In this document: one piece after another, positions 59,311 through 64,000 of the stretch
Layout: the number at the start of each line of letters is the position of its first letter
Position numbering within the stretch: position 1 is the stretch's first letter
From: Emydura subglobosa
Lineage: Eukaryota; Chordata; Testudines; Chelidae
Direction: 5' to 3'
NCBI GenBank assembly: GCA_007922225.1
Contig: ML680053.1
Span: 19,578,694 to 19,642,693 of the forward strand
Length of the DNA: 64,000 nucleotides
The notes under the pieces: generated by a model
Databases searched by the model: none
The model's input: only the letters and a program-made list of their open reading frames with translations
What the model was told of the DNA's origin: nothing
Position numbers and translations under genes: made by a program

Positions 59311-62300
59311 ATACGCTGTGAAGAATATGCAATCTGTATTTGTCTTTTGGTTGCAGCTCACCTTGATGCACAGGGCAAGTTGGCTAGCAGTCATAGCATG
59401 GCACAGTGCTGTTTAGGAAGACACCGTATTGGGGCTCCTTGCCAAAATGGTTCCTGAAGGCCTCCCTGATTCAGATGGCCCCTCATTGAGCCCCTCTAAT
59501 AGCCCTTATATCTGGACCAGCTGCAATGTGTTCAGAACACTAACAGTGGAGAGCAGTGCAGGATCTATGCTTTGATAGAGATGGCAGGTGCGCAGGAAAA
59601 TGGGCCATTGAAAAATGCAGCGAAACGCAGTCAGAAACCCATGAATGATGGGACGGAAATCAATGCATCATGGGACGTTGCACCCACACCCATGATGCAC
59701 CGTGTTCCTCTTGGCCTTCCCACAACTCCTAACGGCGCAAAGTGGCGGGTTGCACAGCGGGATAGCTGCCCGCCGTGCGCTGCTCTCGCTGTCAGTGCTA
59801 GAGCGCCAACTGTGGATGTGCTTCAGCAGCTCAGTGAGTGCTGTGTGAACTGGCACAAGCATTGTAATTCTAGCACTCTTTGATAATCGCTGGTAACTTG
59901 CGTCGACAACACTCTTCAGTGTAGACAAACCCTAAGTATATCACCCCTCCACTCTGGTATTCCACTACTACCCCACAGACTGGCCTGATGAGGAAGAAAG
60001 CTCATTGGTTTACAGTACTCAACACTACAATGTGCTCAGCCAACGAATGTGTGTACAGTATGAAATCATTACTTTTTTTATCAACCATTTTTGCCAGAGG
60101 GTGCCTCAGTGTAGCTTGCATGTTTGGAATGTGATCTACATTTGCACAATATACTCTGATGTAGACTTGCACTTGTCTCTATTGACAAGAAAAGTATGAT
60201 GGATATAACCAAGCTACCACAAGGTGGATTAACCTTCTCCCTGGGTAATTTAATTTTCTCGTAATTTAAGTTCCAGGACTCTGGTCATTTCTAATGTGAG
60301 GCTTGCAGGGATATGGGATTGCAGTTACAAAAAAAAATTCAGTGTTCATCTCCAGATGTGTGGCTGTAAAAGTATTTTGCCCTGTATTTAAAGGATTCCA
60401 CATTCTCCTAGTTTTTGTTCTCCTTCAGTCTTAACAGCAGTTAAATTCTTTATGAATATCGTGACTGCCAATAGGCTTGTTTTGTTCCTTTTATATCTGA
60501 GGGGTCCAATTTACTTTCATAAAAGTAGATGATGAAACTTCCTTTTGACTTCAGTGGAAGGCAGGATTGGGCGCTGTAAGGCCACATGTTCTGACACCTC
60601 AGACTTATTCGCTTGGCTGACTCATTCTAAAATCATTCAGGATAGTGAGCCAGATATGCTACTGTCAAAAGGTTTCAGTATAACCTTGTCCCAAAATAAG
60701 TGAATTAAAGCAGTCATTTCTGGACAACCAGTTGCAACACACAGCATGCTGACAAGGGTCTGGTGAAACTGCTGTCTTCATTTTACAATGAAATATTAAA
60801 GCCACTAGACAGCAGCTGGCCCCGGGCAATTCAACTTAGAGTCAAACTGTGACCTAAGGCTTTTGCACCAACCAGTAACAGAGTGCAAAAGTGGGCACTG
60901 GGAGAGAGAGAGGCTTCACAGATGTCTGATCATCTGAAACAACCGTAAATGTTGTTCATCAGTGGGCCCATTCTAGCGTCGGCTTTAGAGCATGTACTAC
61001 ATTCTCCATCTTTGATTTCCTTCTCTTCTAACGGGAAGCAAGGATCAATTTTTTGACATGTCAGATGCTATAATGCAAGAAAATTGGGTCATGATTGCTG
61101 GCTATGAGGCACAAGGAGGAAAGAGCTAAAGGCTTATAGCCCTCTGCAGATGTCTGTACAAGGAAACTAGTGAGCATCCACAAGAGCTTGGGCAATAATT
61201 TAACAGCATAAGATAATATATAGAAATACATTAATAACATATTTCTCAAAAAAGGTTTCAAACCATTCAGCGTCCTTTCGTAATATAGGAGACCCCTGCT
61301 AATTTGCACAAATGACCTCAAAACACTGAGCACATTACTGAATTTTGCAAATTAGGGAGTGTATGAACAATTTTTAAAGGTGCATCATAACACTTATTTT
61401 AATGTAATATTAGTGTATAATGATAATAGTGAATCAGTAGCACATTTTGCCAGTAATAATAAAACCTTAGGAATAAGTGACTTCACAGTAGCACTGTACT
61501 TGCCATTCAAGCTTTGCAGAGAATTGGGGAAAAGAAGTGTCATTTTGGTGTGAATTACTTCATGTAAATTAGGAAGGTTCTGCTGTATAAACAAAATGTT
61601 TTACTGATAAAATAATACAATTAATATTATGCAATTTTCAGATTTTTACTGCATGGAGTCTTTGTGTATCTGTGGTGTCTGCAATTATAAATACCTGAAT
61701 GGGTGATAATACCCCTCTGGTCATTAATGCTTCTGACCAGATTGTTCCCACTTATTACAAAGAAAGTGTAGCAACATAAAGCACTTGCCAAAAACTTTGC
61801 TTTTTCAGGCTATGAAGCATTTTATTAAGTCGTTTAACAGCTTACTGCATAGAGTCCCACAACATCTCCAATTTCCTGAATGGCTAGCATGATGCATTAA
61901 TAGTTTTATTTGCTGCTCTTGATTTAATAATCAGTACTTAGTGCAAATAAGAATAGAGATCACTTAATCTTTCAGTAAAACAGAAAAGCTAACAACCAAA
62001 TCTGTCGATGTTTCTGCTTAACTTGCATTATGCTCACACAGGAGGAAAGGGTCACATAAATTACGCTACTTGCTGCTCTCAATTTTTGAAAAGTATCAGC
62101 CGTGAGAGTGAGATGAAATCTTGCCAGACAGAGTTCAGTAAAAGTGCAAAATGGTTGCAACAGAGTTGTAACAGTGGAACTGCTTGCTACTTCTCATTTA
62201 TAAATGTAATTTGTTAATTGATTTCACATACATTTCTCTGATCCCCTCTGCTGCAAGACAGTCACTTTTCAGAATGTTTTTGAAAGGAGTTCACTCGCTA

Positions 62301-62419
62301 GTGGATAGGATGGGTTTATTTGAAATTTTAATTCTTGTCTTTGTACAGAAGCAGCTAGTTGCTATTTCAGCTTGCAGAAACTTTGGCCTTCAATGCTTCC
62401 ACTTACTGATCTTCTACTA

Positions 62420-63261
62420 AGGGCATGTCTACGCTAAAAACTTAAGTCAACCTAGGTTAGGGTGACTTACAGCCACTGCAGTAGTTCATGTCCACACTGC
62501 CTGTCTTCTGTCTGGGGTGCGTATTCTCACCAGGCACTCTTCCTCCAACTTAAGAGGGGCAGTGTGGGGGGCTGAGTGCTTGGGTTCGCAACTTCATGCG
62601 TGGTTCCCCTCCAGAGCCCTGGCTGCTGCCCTGTGGCTCCCGGCTTCCTGCTGTCTCTGACTCCCCACTGCGAGCCCAGGTGTTGCCCCGAGGCTCCCAG
62701 CACTGTACTCCCCACATGGAGCTGCCTAGGCCCTCTCTTAGAGCTGGGCTGTGCCAGCCTGGTTCTCCACTCCCTGCCGGACTGCCCTCTGAGCTCCCTG
62801 TTCCCTGCTGGGAAGCAAGAGCCCCAGTGGCTGCCATGCTCCAGGTGGGAAGCTGGGAGCCTCTGGGCAGCACCTGGGCTGAGAGCGGGGAGCCAGGAAC
62901 CGAAGGGGAAGCCTGGCTCTGAGCGGGGAGCCTGGCGGCTGCAGCCTAACTAGGAGATGGAAGCCTGGACATCAGCCTGCTTCTAGCTGTAACCCCCCCT
63001 CCATCCAGCTTTCCTGTCAATTTCATGGCTCTGGCTTGAAATTGATAAAAATGACAGCCAACAGATGATGAAAGTAGCCTGCAGTACTGTGTCCCCCTAA
63101 ATACACGGACATAAGACCTACACCACTCAGGGAGGTGGTTATTACGTCGGTGTGGTAGGACACTTACATCAGTGGGAGCAAGGCTGTAGTATGTACACTG
63201 ACATAATTAGGTCGATACAAGCTGATTTTAGGACACCTAACTCTGTAGTCTAGGCCAAGCT
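62420..63261. mobile_element. Large MITE-like transposon, ~840 bp
   Basis: The left end AGGGCATGTCTACGCTAAAA is followed by CTTAAGTCAACCTAGGTTAG. The right end ATTAGGTCGATACAAGCTGA is followed by TGTAGTCTAGGCCAAGCT, a degraded complement of the left end. A GC-rich interior (about 62560-63000) has open frames in several phases, without domains. Similar TCTACACT ends at 57223 suggest a related family. Confidence 0.6.
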
Positions 63262-63349
63262 TCAGATGAGTGTGGATGGAGGAGAAGAATGTATCTTTAT
63301 GTTCCTCCTAAATAGGTGCTGTAAAGAATGTTGCGTTTGGGGAGATGAA

Positions 63350-63620
63350 GTATAACACACCAACCCTCCAATGTTAGGGTGGGATACCGGGATAGATGGG
63401 CCCATGGGGATCCCCAGGCACTGTGCGTGTGTTAGAGAATTGTGGGGCACTGTGTGTGTGTTAGAGTAGTTGGGGGGGCTCGTAGAAGCCCCCTGTGATG
63501 CGGGGCAGGAGCCCCCCCCAGGCTGGAGACAGGGTCTTGACCCAGAGAGAGGGTCTTTAGCTTCTCACCGCCTCTGAGAGCCTTGTTGAAACAATAAAGA
63601 ACTGAACCGAAAAAAAGAAA
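63350..63620 (+). repeat. LTR-like or retroposed 3' end with AATAAA
   Basis: It contains a near-direct repeat GGCACTGTG[C/T]GTGTGTTAGAG, then CCCCCTGTGATGCGGGGCAG, paired GACCCAGAGAGAGGGTCTTT, and AATAAAGAACTGA at about 63591 followed by an A-rich run. This looks like the R/U5 end of an LTR or a polyadenylated transcript end. Family unknown. Confidence 0.35.
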
Positions 63621-63949
63621 AATAGTAGGGATTATTCTTTTGTAACTCCAGGAGAGGATCTGCTTTCATCAGAGGGACATTTGGGTAACTCGTGTATTGA
63701 TGTCAGATTAGGCCATTACCTCTCTCACTTTCTTAAATTTATTTGTGGGTTCTGAAATAGTCTGATTTTCTCCAAGTAGTTCAGGAAACAGTGCTTCACT
63801 GCTATGTAAGTGGCCCATGAACAATTTCTGGCAGGAATTTTTGTAATCCAGTCTTCTGAGTTGCTTCAGCACCCTTGTAGCTTCTTTCTTGTTCTCTATC
63901 TCAGCTCCCCAGGGGCACAGAATGAAGAAAGAAGAAAAGAAAATCATTC

Positions 63950-64000
63950 CTGATAAAGTTTGCAGATGACACACAAATTGGGGGAGTGGTAAATAGCGAA
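63950..64000 (+). mobile_element. CR1 LINE fragment at window edge
   Basis: The frame reads LIKFADDTQIGGVVNSE, the CR1 reverse-transcriptase active-site block with both catalytic aspartates. The element starts here 5'-truncated and continues beyond the window. Confidence 0.75.

Larger units (their letters stand above)
57223..59933 (+). mobile_element. 2.7-kb DNA transposon with Myb/SANT gene
   Basis: The left end AGGGCAGGTCTACACTAC and the right end GTGTAGACAAACCCT form a short imperfect terminal inverted repeat. Inside is a two-exon gene relic for a Myb/SANT-like protein with its own polyadenylation signal. I see no transposase. PIF/Harbinger elements carry a Myb-like second protein, which makes that superfamily a candidate, but no target duplication is clear. 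I recognise the unit as repeated in turtle genomes. Confidence 0.72.
41927..64000 (+). other. ARHGAP42: ARHGAP42 downstream intron (partial)
   Basis: It starts with the donor GTAAGTCTGG and runs out of the window. It contains the transposons listed separately. Stretches without recognised repeats (about 45.9-48.7, 48.9-50.7, 51.0-52.2, 54.5-57.2 and 60.0-62.4 kb) are AT-rich non-coding sequence with no supported gene. Confidence 0.75.

Noticed and set aside
62550..62953. Several 107-125-codon frames on both strands
   Set aside because: They lie in the GC-rich interior of a MITE-like element, overlap in multiple phases and are low in complexity, with no domain.
1..64000. CRISPR arrays, operons, phage or plasmid features
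   Set aside because: No spaced direct-repeat arrays or compact gene order; split exons, LINEs and SINEs show that this is vertebrate nuclear DNA.

Overview
The window is vertebrate nuclear DNA: AT-rich, intron-dominated and full of decayed transposons. The mix of CR1 LINE fragments, DIRS-type tyrosine-recombinase retrotransposons, tRNA-headed SINEs, hAT-like MITEs and a Myb/SANT-coding DNA transposon is what I know from turtle genomes. A turtle (Testudines) is the best guess; a crocodilian is less likely. There is no operon, CRISPR array, rRNA or convincing functional tRNA.

Only one host gene is supported. Two short exons on the + strand (6211-6306 and 41865-41926) have good splice sites and compatible phases. 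They encode consecutive pieces of the N-terminal BAR domain of ARHGAP42, a GRAF-family Rho GTPase-activating protein. The 35.6 kb between them is one intron, the 5' flank belongs to the preceding intron, and the 22 kb after the second exon belongs to the next. I saw no neighbouring exon in the window.

Layout: 1-2240, 3' half of a DIRS-like element. 2241-6210, plain intron with one MITE at about 5.2 kb. 6211-6306, exon. 6307-41864, intron carrying CR1 pieces, GC-rich foldback elements, an antisense LINE 3' end with a zinc-binding RT tail (13.5-14.1 kb), a hAT element with perfect 8-bp target duplication (18.3 kb), a long-hairpin MITE (22.9 kb), a solo LTR broken by a MITE (26.6-28.0 kb), a long degenerate CR1 (30.9-33.5 kb), a GC-rich LTR-like block (35.1-35.8 kb) and a nested pair of DNA transposons (36.4-36.9 kb). 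41865-41926, exon. 41927-64000, intron with a cluster of tRNA-like modules (43.0 kb), a deleted DIRS in which gag and recombinase remnants share one reading frame (43.7-45.8 kb), a SINE-headed composite with 72-bp inverted arms (52.3-52.9 kb), a CR1 interrupted by another CR1 tail (53.3-54.4 kb), a 2.7 kb DNA transposon with a broken Myb/SANT gene (57.2-59.9 kb), a large MITE (62.4-63.3 kb) and the start of another CR1 at the right edge.

The genes do not form a pathway. The window is a record of nested insertions in introns of a cytoskeletal signalling gene. The most unusual items are the gag-recombinase DIRS derivative, the Myb/SANT transposon cassette, the inverted-arm SINE composite and the hairpin MITE. 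All are relics by sequence; none is shown to be active.
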